Assembly: GCA_012845835.1 (NCBI GenBank)
Contig: JABAKD010000023.1
Span: 25,113,463-25,177,462 of the forward strand
DNA length: 64,000 nucleotides
Source of the DNA: Undaria pinnatifida
Lineage: Eukaryota > Sar > Phaeophyceae > Laminariales > Alariaceae
Direction of reading: 5' to 3'
How positions within the stretch are numbered: the stretch's first letter is position 1; each line of letters starts with the position of its first letter. Positions 1-14,015 of this stretch are shown here, in pieces. Made by a program: the position numbers and the translations under genes. The notes under the pieces were generated by a model. The model saw only the letters and a list, made by a program, of their open reading frames with translations. It was not told the origin of the DNA and ran no database searches.

Positions 1-299
1 CTGCTGATAATCTAAAGAGCACCTTACCTTTTGAACAGCATGTATATCAATACAAAGATCAAAAGATGAGAAAAATATTGAAACTGTAAGAAGAATCAAT
101 TATAGTAAAGTTCAATTATATACCTCAGCGGATACCCCCGGCCAATACCGAACTTGCTCGACGTATATGTACCGGCAATTTATGTCCAGTTTATGTACCT
201 AAGCTCAAGTGCGCGTCGGTACCTTGCCGGCGGTATATACACCGCCGGTACTGCCGGTAGATGTATCCAAGTGTGTCCCGGTACTGGTACCGGTACCGG

Positions 300-605
300 T
301 ACAGAGGTACCGGACGCTTCGGTTCGGTACGGCATCAATACCGGTACCGAAAACTTCCGTAAGTTCGGTACGACATCAATGCCGGCACTGGAAACTTCGG
401 TAAGTTCGGTCCGACATCAATACCGGTACCGAAAACTTCGGTAAATTCGGTACGACATCAATACCGGTACCGGAAACTCTGGTAAGTTCGGTACACCTCC
501 AATACCGGTACCGGACAGTTCGGCAAGTTCGGTACGACGTCAATACCAGTACCGGACGATTCGGCAAGTTCGGTACGACATCCATACCGGTACCGAGAAT
601 ACCGA
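300..605. repeat. 41-bp minisatellite
   Basis: The GGTACC-bearing unit recurs with starts at 341, 382, 423, 464, 505, 546 and 587, a period of exactly 41 bp. Each unit has a CCGGTACCG core, a TTCGGTAAGTTCGG-like middle and an ACATCAATA end. Units differ by a few substitutions only. A shorter GGTACC cluster precedes it from about 276. Reading frames across it are by-products of the repeat and I do not call a gene. The core is palindromic, so each unit can form a small hairpin. Confidence 0.93.
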
Positions 606-910
606 TACAGTACCGAACACACCCTTGGTTATTTTCGAATAATGGCCACCCGGGTGGTACACCGTGGGTGTGTGGTATAAGATGGGGTGTGGTATACACT
701 GTCATATACGGTATTGCTGGTACGTCTGCCACGTACTGCTACTGCTGCTGGTGGTGCTGCTTGCTACAAAACACCCAACATTCTTCAATGCATGTACACC
801 TCGAGGCAATTAGAAGGTAGCACTTGAAGACGCTGCTTGTTGCTAGGCCACGCAACTGTAGGTGGGATACAAGCCAGCAAGCTCCGCTGACACTGGTATT
901 AATAGTTATG
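606..910. other. Non-coding spacer
   Basis: I see no gene here. The stretch links the 41-bp minisatellite to the trinucleotide repeat and has a short CTG-like run near 738-760. No motif or splice structure is recognisable. Confidence 0.5.
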
Positions 911-3098
<2,188 letters not shown>

Positions 3099-3610
3099 TG
3101 TTACGGCAAGCCAACGTGGGAACATAAAAAAATACGGTGGGCCGTAGTCTGATGATTACGACTCACCGGGCGCAGATGCAGTGGTGGGTAGCTCTGTGGG
3201 TGTGGGAAGGACGTTTCATCTAAAAAGCGGTTTCATCCGCCGGATTGTAACGCCGGACCCAGGTGGTAGCGCATGTTGCGTCCACCTGACATCACCTGGT
3301 GTTTAGTCTGTTAACACCACCCAAAAAAAGAAAGAAAAAGTGCAATCAAAAGTGCCAAGTTAAAAAGGCATATCAACTGTTCACCCGTGCATAAACGACT
3401 GCTCGCTTGTGCATCCACATCATCCATCAACTGTCATCTCACGTGCTTGCGAGATCAACGGTTTAACTTCGCTCAAAGTCTGGAGTTTCGGATCAATCAG
3501 AGGAATCAAAGGTACTGCTGGATACTGAATACGAACTCTCAAGGCAGCAGGTGAGTCATAACTAGGCCCGTGGAAATATAGTTGCGCAGGTCCGACTCGC
3601 TGCCGTATCA
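3099..3610 (+). repeat. 5' LTR of gypsy element A
   Basis: Starts TGTTACGGC and ends GCCGTATCA. It is repeated at 14016-14523 (3' LTR of A) and 48211-48717 (5' LTR of B) with only scattered substitutions and small indels. The two 5' copies share the sequence that follows, whereas the 3' copy does not, which fixes the LTR end. Confidence 0.93.
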
Positions 3611-3628
3611 TGGTGAACCCAGGGAGAT
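3611..3628 (+). other. Primer-binding site of gypsy A
   Basis: TGGTGAACCCAGGGAGA directly follows the LTR end. Its complement would end in CCA, as expected for pairing with a tRNA 3' end. The same sequence follows the LTR of copy B at 48718. The tRNA species is not identified. In A, related TGGTGAACCC-like units recur to about 3740, a local amplification not seen in B. Confidence 0.7.
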
Positions 3629-6600
3629 GGTGAATCGAGGGTGGTGAACCCATGATGGTGAGCCCCAGGGACATCACCCAGGGACATCACCCTGGCGAGC
3701 CCAGGGTCATCACCCAGGGAATGGTGAACTTGCCGGAGATGGTAATCCTGTAGATGGTGGAGAGATTGGACCAGGACACGAGGATAGGAGTACAGCTTAC
3801 AACAAGAACAATGCTGTAGATGTTGAAGACGTGGAATCTGATCTAGAAAAAAAAATGTGCAATTTATAGTAAAGTACAGGGGGTACAGACGGTCTGAATC
3901 ATGTCATCAGGTATAGAGCTTTTGTTTTCATGCACCGTAACGGTACGAGAATAGAAAGCGTAATGGGTGAACCACGTAAGTACGCGTGCCGAACGTTGTG
4001 GATCTGGGAAGAGGTACGTAAGCAGGTAAGCATAAAGCGCGCGTAGATGTCACGTGCTATATGGTGTCACCACAAGGGGAGTGTTGCTAATTAAGCTGAT
4101 CTCGTTGCCAACAGGATAGTAGGTTAAAAAATACGAGCGGTATGTTTTTCAATTTTTCTAGAAACGCTTGTTGAATATACTGTTTTTACTACGCTTGTGC
4201 AACAGGGTAGAGCAAATATACTGTTTTTCCTATGCCCGCGCAGCAGGGTAATAAAGCATTGTGTAATAATATGCATGCCTCATCTTGTTACACTTTTTTG
4301 ATGCTCAATTGTTCCTGCATGTGAGACGAGCCATCAATGCCCAAACACATGCATGCTTCGCTCGAGTCTTTCCGGGTTTGATGTCATGAAATGTTCATAC
4401 TTGCACCAATGCCGTGTCAACCATATAGCAAGCTTCAAGTCGCAATGTCAACTCGTAAGTTTCAAGTCATCTTTGTGGCTGTAGGAGCACGTCCACGGTA
4501 GCCGAGCACAAGTACACGTATGAAAAAAAGGAGACGGGTACTGTTGCTACTACTGCTGCTGTGAGTTTCGTCAGCCATCACAAGCTTCTTGCAAGGAGGA
4601 CTGCTAGTCTAGACGTCGTCTATGTGAAGAGGACGGTCAGACAGGGACACAGGCGTCACGCCTCACCGCAGCTAGACTACAGCTAGCTGTTGTTGGGCTT
4701 CAGCTGGGATACGTGTGGGTTGATAGTCCCGCTTGACGCAGGTAGATTATACATGATGAGGAGTCACGCAGGCCATGCTACGCACAGCAGTACATACAGA
4801 GAGCAAAACGAAATTCTCCCCGCTTTGTCAGACACACTGTCTTTTTTGTATGCGCTCCAGACGAAACGTTGGTACGTATGCATCATAAATGGTATAAATT
4901 GTGCCGCAAAGCATGCATTATTTTTTTGCTTTCGTGCTCGTACTTACTCTTACGACGACTACTACTTCTGCATTGTTGTACCAGGGATGTATGTTATCAT
5001 GCTGTATACATGCGTATCATATGTTCTGTATGTCGTTTGTGATATGCTCTTGCTTTTTTGTGCTGCACCATTTTTGACGCCAAACTGACCGGGTATACCT
5101 GCCTGAAAAAAATATTTTGTACGTCAGAAGTTTGACCAATCAGATCAATGCGATAATTCATAGTCGTATGAGCGATAGCATTGGGCACACCTGGCCCAGC
5201 TGTGTAGGCGACGACCTGCACGCGGAGCGCGTAGGGGAGCAGAGTCAGAGCTTACAGGTCCAAGGTGTGATACAGGCTAGTTTAAGTTCGTGCACTCCCC
5301 GACGATGGAGGAGTGCAAGTCACCGGAGGCTGAAGCTCTCGTGGCTGCTGCTGTACGCGGTCCTAATCAGGCCGTCTCGGCTGCTGCTCGAGTCGAGGCT
5401 CATGCTGCTGTCGCCGCTGTGCAAGCTGGGGTCGACAAACGCCGTGCCGAAGCTCTGGCTGCTGTGCAAGCTGAGTCCCAAGGTCGCCGTGCCGCAGCCG
5501 CTTCGGCTGCTGCTACTGTTGCGTCTGCCACCGCGGCACCATCTTTGCTCAGCCCCAGTCCCGTTGTGTCCGGGGCTGCGGGGGTAACATCGTCAATCGA
5601 TGACGGATGCATACAGCAAGCGATGGTGGTACAATGCGATCTCACAAATGGAGTGTATTTTAATTTTGACAATATTCGTAAACCAATTTTTTTTTAATTT
5701 TTAAACTTGCCTAAGTGCAAGTTGGGGGGGGTATATATGTAGGCAGGATGCTGAGAAGGGAGTAACATGGACTGTTGAGCCAGCAAAATAATGTAACAGG
5801 TGAGTGAGGTGGTAGTAATAAAAATATTATTATTTTGCAAGCTGTGTGTGATACTCCGATCGCGCGTATTACGTATTATACATCATTTGCTCATGCACAA
5901 TATACCTACTACTGCCGTATACACTACAATTGTATATGGTCAAAACAGTGTACGGTTGTGAGTATAGAGTATTATATGTATGCGTTATTATTGCGGTAAC
6001 TTGTTTGTTGCACCTTGAAGTCTATAGCACGATAAATCGATTGATCTGTCTGGAGGATTAGCAATATTTATTGCTGTACGGAAGAATAGTATACAGGTTG
6101 GTCTTGTTTATTTTACCTTGTATAGAACAGTACACAAGTTGGTATTTATACTACGCGAAATCGTAATCTACGGGCTTCCAAATAATATCTAACTGCTGAA
6201 TAACACGAGCATCATCTCCGAAAAAGTCAGTTTCGATTTTCCACGAGAGAGTTTTATTTTAGCGACCAGACCAAAAAAATCTGAAGCTCGGAATGGGATC
6301 CGCATAATAATTAGCCTTTATCTTTGGGCAGGCTGTTTGTTCCACATTTCACAGTAGTACCGCGAGCTTTGTGTCGAATATCAGGTACTATTATAGTACA
6401 TACCATAAACCATATAACTGGTACGAGTACTACTCGTATCATACGTACTGCTTGCTGTTGATATCGTATCCAGAATTATGTTATCCGATGTCTGATATTT
6501 TAAAGATATACCAGGTATCAATACAAATACGAGAATGTTGTACCACATGCAGCATCATATATCAACACAATACCACTACTTGTAAATACATCACGATGGG

Positions 6601-6963
6601 CATATGGCGTAACCGATATTACTGAGATATCGTATTTATTACTGGGTATTCACTGTAACCGATATTAATGAGATATCGTATTTACTACTGGGTATAATAC
6701 TGTATGACATATCGCGAGATAGTAACAAAATAAATTCCCTCGTAACACTGCACGCTACTAGGTACTGCTGTACCAGGTATGTATTGTTAATAGGATGCTA
6801 TACTCGTACAGCATTATTATTATCACTATGTACTACTAGTACTACTACTGTAACAAAAACCAGTGTAATCTTGTTTTTTTTCTATACACAGTTTGATCAG
6901 AAAAAAATCAGGGGGGGTTGGCGAGTATTATAACGATGCAATGAAGATGAGAACATTACTGCT
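3629..6963 (+). other. Leader of gypsy A
   Basis: Non-coding leader homologous to 48735-51290 of copy B. Matching blocks are 3740-4690 with 48735-49715 and 6190-6963 with 50500-51290. Between them A carries about 1.5 kb (4697-6190) and B about 440 bp of unrelated sequence, so the leader has a variable segment. A's variable segment has an Ala-rich open frame (5290-5697, +) with no recognisable domain. It also has a fragment (about 5838-5880) of a dispersed repeat found again at 16885 and 45000. The block near 6370-6800 is rich in GTAC and GATATC-type palindromes. Confidence 0.75.
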
Positions 6964-9565
6964 GCGCTCACTCCATCAAAATTACAGAGCAATGGGAACA
7001 CAGGCTCTGGTAATCCAACCTTCCTAAGACGCTATTTCGAAGAGTCTCTTCAAAATCTTCGAAAATATGTACGACGTTGTACCGAAAAGGTTCCGGAAAT
7101 ACTTGTAGTAAATCAGAGTATTGTTTAGGATCGAATAACGGAGGAGTAATGACCATTGTGCTCAGCCAAACACAGCATTGCTGCGGCCTGCAGAACAAGT
7201 GGCTAGCACGGAAAATATACGCAAAGCGTATGGAAAGCGTCGCGCGAAAGACGTTTTGACGGATCCTGAGTGAGCTATGCAACATCGACACATCATGGCC
7301 AGATAAAATTGATGCGATCGGAAGCACTGACGAACGAAAATTCATGGCGAAAAGCAAATTAGCCATATGAGTAGGCCGATGCTAGGTGACGGCATGTATG
7401 TATCCAGAAGTCAGACCGAAGTTTGTTGCCTTTCGGGAGGTTGAAATGGAACTAAACCTCGCAGAAAAATGCACCCCATACGCCCAAACACAAGATAGTG
7501 GGGAGTCTCCTCCAAAGTTTTGGAGTATGCCGTGTTGTGCGCAAGCTGGACACACGGTAGTAATTCCGCCCAATTATCGCAAGCCAAGTTACTGTACATG
7601 GCAAGCGTATCGTGAACGGTGCTGTGGACACGCTCGAGAACAGAGTTCCCTTGCGGACGATAAGCGGCGGTACGTGTTTTCTTGTGCCCATAGACAGACT
7701 GCAATTCTTTCAAGAGTTGGTTTTGAAATCCCTTCCCTTGATCGGAATGCAGGGTTTCTGGTGGGCCGAACACCGAAAAGACGCGGTCAATAAGATGACG
7801 AACCACTACCGCAGCTTCCTTAGACTTGATAGGTATCAAAATGAGGAAACGCGTGAGGTGATCGATGACAGACAGGATAAATTGATTACCTTCCGACTTA
7901 GATTTGTATTCGACGACATCCACCGCAACAACTTGAAACGGTCTGGTGACCGGTCGATGCCTGGTAGGCAGCGTAGGTGATCGGTGAGACGTTTTGCGGC
8001 GTTGACAGGGAAGACAGCTTTCAACATGTTCGGCAACGTCAGAGTGCATCGTGGGCCACCAATAACGATCTCGAACTTTGTCGAAGGTACCTGTAAAGGC
8101 TAGGTGACCACCTGACGAGGGGAGGTCATGGCAAGCGTTAATTACAAGTGTTCTCAACGATTTCGGCACCACTAGCTGGTCATGAAAGGTGTCCCGCCTA
8201 CGTAGGTGGGCAGGGACGTAAGACCGGCAAAGCAAACCTTCGTGGATGAAGAATTTACTCATGCTGGACTTTGATTGCTGGTGTGGGACGCGAGCCTATA
8301 TTGGCTAGGTAGTCAAAGTACTGACAAAATTCTTTCCTCTGATGAGCAAGCAACTTCGCAGCATCGACGACGGGGAAGACATATACGACAGATAGCTGCA
8401 AGTTGCGGTTCGGATGGAAGTGGTTTTCCATCCACCTCGCTAAAAATACGCGATAGCGTATCCGATACAACGTTAGTTTTCCCGGAACGTGTTTGACGGT
8501 GAAATCGTAATTGTGAAGACAAATTGCCCAACGGGTGAGCGTATTGGACGTGTCTTGCATGTGGTACAAGTACGTGAGAGCTTGGTGGTCGGTACAACAC
8601 GTAAAGTGGATACGGACGCCAATGGGTAAGAGCCCATACGACAGCAAGGCATTCTTTCATCGTAGGGCTATAGTGGCTTTGGCTACGAGAAAAACGCTTG
8701 CTATAGTATGCGACAATATCCAGCTCTTTGCCATCGGTGCTGCCCTTGGACGGTTGGGCTAGGAAAGCACCTACACCTTGCTCAGAAGCGTCGGTGTGAA
8801 CGACGAAATCTCTCGAAAAATCGGGAAAGTGTAGGACAGGGGCTTCGGATAAAGCATCTTTGAGTTTCTGGAATGCGGCATCTTGTGCCGAACCCCAGGC
8901 CTTTTTAAAACTCGTGCGTTTGACGAAGCTCTTTCGAGTCAGTTCCACAAGCGGTGCCGTAAGGTCAGAATAATCTCTGACAAACCGAGGGACGAAATTC
9001 GCCCTACCCAGAACAGAACGTAAGTCTTTTAATGGATTTTGGCGTGGGCAGGTCGTGAATCGCATTAATGCGGTCGGTACTGACGGAAATACCTTTCGCG
9101 GAAATAACATGATGACCGAGATAGTCGACTTCTTTCAGCCAAAATTGAATTTTGGACGGCTTGAGTGTCAAGCCTGCCACATGCAACGCTGCGAACATTT
9201 TCTCGAGAGAGACGAGGTGGCTTTCGAACGTGTGATTGATGCGAATCAAATCGTCCATGTACGAACGGATACCGGAGTCAGGGCCAAGGTGGCCTAGAGC
9301 TAAAGACATGACGTATTGAAACAGCCATGGTGCATTCGCTACTCCAAAAGGCATGCGCTAAAAACAGTACTTGCCTCGGTGTCACGAAGGCGGTGCGGTC
9401 GACGTGCCCCTCGGCCACGGGTAGCTGCCAAAACGCGCTGAGAATGTCGGCGACTGAAATGTAGAGGGTGTCTCCGACGGCATCCAGGCAGGATTCGAGG
9501 TTGGGCATAGGTCAGCTCTTGCGGATGATGTAGCGCTTGAGGGTATGGCGGTAATCAACACAGAA
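6964..9565 (-). mobile_element. Ty3/gypsy pol fragment inside element A
   Basis: A 2.6-kb antisense piece of a gypsy family unrelated to A/B. No LTR, primer site or target duplication is visible at either end, so it arrived by recombination or as a truncated copy. On its right it abuts A's gag end at about 9566. On its left it abuts A's leader at 6963. Confidence 0.8.
6968..9540 (-). pseudogene. pol: Gypsy pol: RT, RNase H, integrase (broken)
   Basis: Pol on the minus strand. RT begins around 9540 with a VDYR-like motif, then SVADILSAFWQLPV (9508-9278 frame) and the catalytic YMDDL box near 9261-9250. RNase H follows with HTDASEQGVGAFLAQ and a TMKECLAVVWAL motif. A continuous 283-residue integrase frame (8262-7411) has zinc ligands H45, H53, C83 and C86 and the triad D115, D174, E210, with 35 residues between the last two (DD35E). 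The integrase C-terminus continues in another frame to 6968. At least three frame changes break the RT/RNase H part, and the RT N-terminus, protease and gag are absent. The integrase core alone looks intact. Family assignment rests on these motifs. Confidence 0.85.
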
Positions 9566-9661
9566 ACAATGGCTGCTTTATCAGAAATGACACAAGCAGA
9601 GATGGAGCAGGCATATGGAAAGGGGACAGCGCCTTCTGCTGACTTTGACCGAGAAGCCTGA
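9566..9661 (+). pseudogene. gag: C-terminal end of gag, element A
   Basis: The remaining tail of gag, matching the last ~30 codons of gag in copy B (motif MAALSEMTQAEMEQA). It ends at the same in-frame UGA (9659-9661) as B. Everything upstream, including the zinc finger, is lost to the antisense insertion. Confidence 0.8.
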
Positions 9662-9691
9662 AGGTGCGCCCCCGAGGATCATTCTCTGGGG
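9659..9691 (+). promoter_or_regulatory. Gag-pro UGA with downstream stem-loop, copy A
   Basis: UGA at 9659-9661, a 7-nt spacer, then a stem pairing 9669-9677 with 9683-9691 around a 5-nt loop ATCAT. Here the stem has one mismatch (9673/9687) and one G-U pair. In copy B it is perfect. Gag and pro are in the same frame on either side of the UGA, so readthrough would give Gag-Pro-Pol. Confidence 0.55.
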
Positions 9692-12600
9692 AGCATTGAA
9701 TCGCATCACAGGCAAGAAGAGGGAGCAACGCATGCAATATCGGACTGCGCGCCTGTCAAAAATGGAGGAGGGACACGACAGGCATGGGTCAAGGCCACCA
9801 TTTGGCACCCTACTAGAAGCAGTTGCCGATTGCCTGTGGACGTTCTAATAGACACAGGAGTAGGGGGAGGGAATTATGCGTCGGAGTCTTTCGTTCGCTC
9901 AGTAGAGCGAAACGCATGGGGGGGGGGGGAGTATAATTAGCTCCAAGGGAAAAGGTTTGCTTAGGGCGGCGAATCCTATCCAGAGTGGAGTTCCCCCCAT
10001 GAACATCGTTGGGTCGTGCGACATTCCGTTAGTGTTCATGCCGGAAGACCGAGTGAGAAGGATGACGGTCAGGGTGGTAGAGGGGCTACCATATGGGTTG
10101 ATTTTAGGCGCTGCGTTCCTTAGAGAGCACGAGAGCGTACTCAATTTCGCGGAAGGAGGAGGCTTCAAGCCAGCTCCAGAATCGCCATGGGTACCGCTGA
10201 GATCGATGGCAGGGTGCCCGAAGCTATCGGAAAGAAAGGCAACGGGTTGGAAAGCAACACCCAGGAAGAACCAGGAAATCCATGCAGCGATACTTGGAAA
10301 GGAGGCGACACCGTGGGAACGCTTTTGTGCAGTGGCACCGCCGTCCGCAGAGAAAGAGCCGGAAGGGTTGACAGAACCGGACACAGTTCCAAAGGACAGC
10401 GAAGTCGTGTGGGAGGATGACGGTAGCCTGCAGTGGAACATGCGCCTAGCAAAGGAGGTAAAGGTGGGGGGTTTCGTTAGCGTGCAAAAGGAAGCCTTCG
10501 TGACGGGCCCCCAACCACAAGATCGACAGTTAGTACTGGTCATACCAACGCAACCATACGACATGGATCTGGGAGCTGAGTTGGGGGTAGCCAGGGGTGT
10601 ACAATGGTGGTACCCGGGCAACCCTCTACAATGCAAAGTCGTCAACCGAACGAAAACCGCGATGACCATACAGCAAGGTGTTGTGGTAGCGAAGGTATTT
10701 GCAACCAACTCCAGTGATACAGAGAGAATGCGATTGCTAATTGATCGGTCCGTAGAAAAAGAGTCCGTTCCAGCTGTCGAGGGAGAAAGCGGAGGAACGG
10801 AGAGGCCAACGGGTGACCTCGAGGAAGTTGCAGTTGACATAGCTGAAGCCAACATGGGGCAGTTGAGTCAGGGTTGAAATTCAAACTTGTTAGAACTGTT
10901 GCGTGAATATCGTGATCGCGGACTGTTCCCGGCTAACCCCAAGGTAGTGCCAGCGTGCCACGGGGCTAAGCTACGGTTGCCCCTGACCAGGGAGGATTGC
11001 ACACCCTATGCGGCTAAACAACGACGATATTCCCCAGAGGAGGAAGCCATGATTCAGAGCGAGGTGTCTAAACAGTTTCAAACCGGGGCCATCCGTAGAT
11101 CGACATCAGCGTAGGCAGCCAATTGTGTCGTGGTTCGCAAGAAGGATGGAACGGCGAGGGTTTGCCAGGATTACCGGGGGCTGAACACGTTGCTAAAGTC
11201 GGATAGTGGAGGCCTAGGAGATACCCAAAGCATCTTTGACGGCATGAAGGGTGCGAGCTGTTTTACGTCAATAGACCTGGCTTCAGGATTCACCCAACTA
11301 GAGATCGAAGAAGACGATAAGCACAAGACCGCATTCAGAGGCGCCCACGGTACACTGTGGGAGCTTAACCGATGCGGGTTTGGACTGAAGACTCTACCAG
11401 CAGGCTTTGCAGCCTTCGTTGGCGGAGCTCTCGGTCCGTTGAAAGGGAAGGGAGTCCAAAACTGGTTGGATGACATCATCATCTACACCCAACAGGTGGA
11501 AGGACATCTCGACCTATTGAGGCAAGTGCTAGAGAAACTATCGAGGGCCGGTCTGTCGGTGAACTTCTCTAAATCATGGTGGTGCTGTCCTCAGCAAGAG
11601 TTTGTGGGCATGGTGGTGGACAGGCTAGGAGTGCGCCCGTCACAGTCTAAGATTGACGCCGTTGCTCAACTTACTAGAGCCAACACGGTGGAGGAGGTGA
11701 GGGCACTGCTGGGTATGACAGGCTACCTGAGGAAGTTCGTCCCCCGATACAGCGCGCTGGTAGCGTCAATCTCGAATCTTCTTCGTGACAAGCGTTTCGC
11801 GTCGAAACGAGCGAGGAAACTCAAGGTTCCATGGGGAGAGGAGCAAGACAAAGCGTTGGCGGCGCTAATCCTCGCTCTGACATCACCGCCGATTTTGGCT
11901 ATGCCAGACTGGAACAGGCCGTTCCAGCTCCACACGGATGCCAGCGAATTAGGAGCAGGAGCAGTTCTTACCCAGACACATGAAGGTTCTGAACGTGTCT
12001 TGGGGTATGCTAGTCATCGGTGGTCTCGAACCGACGCTAGACGGTCACCTACGGAACGGGAAGTGATGGCGGTGTTATGGGCGGTAGACCACTTCAGACC
12101 TGTACGTATGGGGCAGAAGATTTACTCTCATCACCGATTGCTCGACGCTGACATGGCTGTTTACCCTAAGTTAGCAATACCGAGGGTGGTGGTACCAGGG
12201 GTCTTGGCGCTGGTTCACAGTATGTTCGGTCATCCAGGCGTGGCGCGCACGACGCTGCTCGTTAAAGGCAAGTACAATTGGCCGACGTTGGTCAAGGACG
12301 TGCGCGAATATGTGCTCTCGTGTGGCTGCAGGAGAAGGAAACGGGCTAACAGTCAGCGAGTAGCTATGATGCCAGCCAAGTTCCTGCGGCCTTGGGAAGT
12401 TCTAGAAATGGACATCCAAGACCTCAAACAAGAGTCTCAAGACGGAAGCAGGTACCTGTTAGTTGTGGTGGATAGAGCTAGCAAGTTCCTGTTCGCATAC
12501 CCGTTGCCGTCGAAGGATGCCGTCGGGGTGAGTCGCAAGTTGTTAGAACTCCTTTTGACCTTCGGGGTGCCGTTGTCGATCAGGAGCGATGCTGGGGGGG

Positions 12601-13776
12601 AATTCACAGCGCAGGTGGTGAAACATTTGTGTCAGTGGTTGAGAGTGTCGATAGACTATGGTCCCGCCAACCACCCCCGTGCCCAGGGAGCGGTCGAAAG
12701 GGTGGGGGGGTGGCTCCAGGAGGTATTATCCGAACTCTGCAAGTCTTGGCCTAGGATATGGGATCGGTATGTACTCCCAGCATGCTGGATCCAGCGTGTT
12801 ACCCCAGATCCTAGCCTACCCTCGTCGCCGACACCATTTCGTCTATTGTTCGGTCGGGATGCCCGCACACAGTTGGACTCGATAACCCCTGTCGTCGATG
12901 GTGTGGAATATCAAGGGGGATTGGACGCTTTCGTGGCGGATCAACAACAAGCGTTCAGAGAGGTACGCGAAGCCCTAGAGAAAAGGCAGGCTGCCAAGGA
13001 TCGAAGTAGGCGAAGCTATAATGACGGCATAGGTCGTGCTTCTCCAGGGGGACAATCCAGGATCGGTGACTACGTGTTGGTTAAGGAGGCGGCCAGCACA
13101 CTATCGAGGGAAGGGGTTCACTCGAAGTTAGCACACGAACACTGGACGGGACCATGGCAGGTAGTCCGTATAATACATCCAGGCCTTAGTTACGCGGTGC
13201 ACATGAATGGCCGCAGTATCAGGAAGAGAATGGTGTCTGCGGCGGACATCAAACCCTTTCATGAACGCCCGGTGGAACTTCGGCATGCTTTTGAGGACGA
13301 GTTTGCGCACTTGGCCTGGGGACCGGATGTTGGACTTGCTGAGGTTTCCATTGCGGCAGCACCGCTGTACACGCTAATCGACCGTAAAGTTTTGTGGGTC
13401 ACAGAAGGACACGTGGGTCTGGGAATACAAGGGCAGGCACCTGGATGGCGTCGAATCTAACTGGCATGAACGAGGAAGAAGTACAAGAAAGCTTCACGCC
13501 ACTACAGCTGGACGTGTTTCACGCTTTGTGGGAGAGGTATATGGAGCGGATCACCGGACTCGACCACCAGGAGTGCCTACAAGAGGGGAAAAGGGAAGCA
13601 GTTTACAGGGAAGAGGCGTTAAAGGCATTCCCGATAGGAACTAAAGTCAGGAGGGAGTTTGCAGACATCCGTGGCCGGAAGGAAGGTGTTCGTAAGGGGA
13701 GGTGTACGATTTCAGCAACCCATACTGGCGAGTGAGATACCCAGACGGTGACTGGGAGGAGCTGAATCGGCACTGA
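9662..13776 (+). pseudogene. pol: Gypsy A pro-pol (protease, RT, RNase H, integrase)
   Basis: Polyprotein of the A/B gypsy family. Protease has the LIDTG active-site motif near 9845 and an ILGAAFL flap-end motif (frame 9957-10877). RT follows in 10887-13460 with SIDLASGF, FGLKTLPAGF and the catalytic box WLDD (residues 112-115 of the 776-residue frame), where Y-x-DD is usual. RNase H has HTDASELGAGAVL and TEREVMAVLWA, then stops short. Integrase has H..H and C..C zinc ligands and D428, D487, E523 (DD35E). Breaks: UGA at 10875, UAG at 11112, a frameshift in the poly-G run near 9920 and one near 13700. Copy B lacks the UGA and UAG and has its own stops, so the family consensus is probably open. 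Not functional as it stands. Confidence 0.88.
13640..13776 (+). other. Tudor-like C-terminal module of gypsy A pol
   Basis: Past the integrase, the frame at 13394-13735 contains FPIGTKVRREFADIRG. A shifted frame from about 13700 continues with YWRVRYPDGDWEELNRH to 13771. The pattern (G-x-x-V-x-K/R-x-F ... Y-R-V-x-Y-x-DGD-x-E-x-L) resembles Tudor-type chromatin-reader barrels seen in plant and protist nuclear proteins. The break sits in a short G run. This is a motif-level match, not an alignment. Confidence 0.45.
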
Positions 13777-14000
13777 GGTCAATCAAGGGAAGGAGTTAGC
13801 GACAGCTTCATCTTAAACCTGTTGTCGGGGAGTTGGTCCAGTTAAGAGCTATGGAGTCTGGAAAGGAGATGGCATAGCCAGGAGCCAGAAAAAAGGGCGG
13901 CCTCAGCCTAAACCGTTTGCTTAGGCGGAAGGTCTGGCTGGGAAGGGTGGAGTAGTTCCGTTGGCTAAAGCCGCATTGTTCTAAGCTCTGGAGGACTGTA

Positions 14001-14015
14001 CCAGACTTGGGGGGG
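14001..14015 (+). other. Polypurine tract of gypsy A
   Basis: CTTGGGGGGG lies immediately before the TG of the 3' LTR, where plus-strand DNA synthesis of an LTR element is primed. The 280 bases upstream (13777-14000) are 3' untranslated. Confidence 0.7.

Noticed and set aside
5290-5697. Ala-rich 135-codon frame as a gene
   Set aside because: Low complexity, in the variable part of the gypsy leader, absent from copy B, and without recognisable domain.
9899-10855. 318-codon minus-strand frame, with a 326-codon equivalent at 55177-56157
   Set aside because: It is the reverse of the gypsy protease/linker coding region, Ser/Pro-rich and without motifs. The plus strand carries the real protein.
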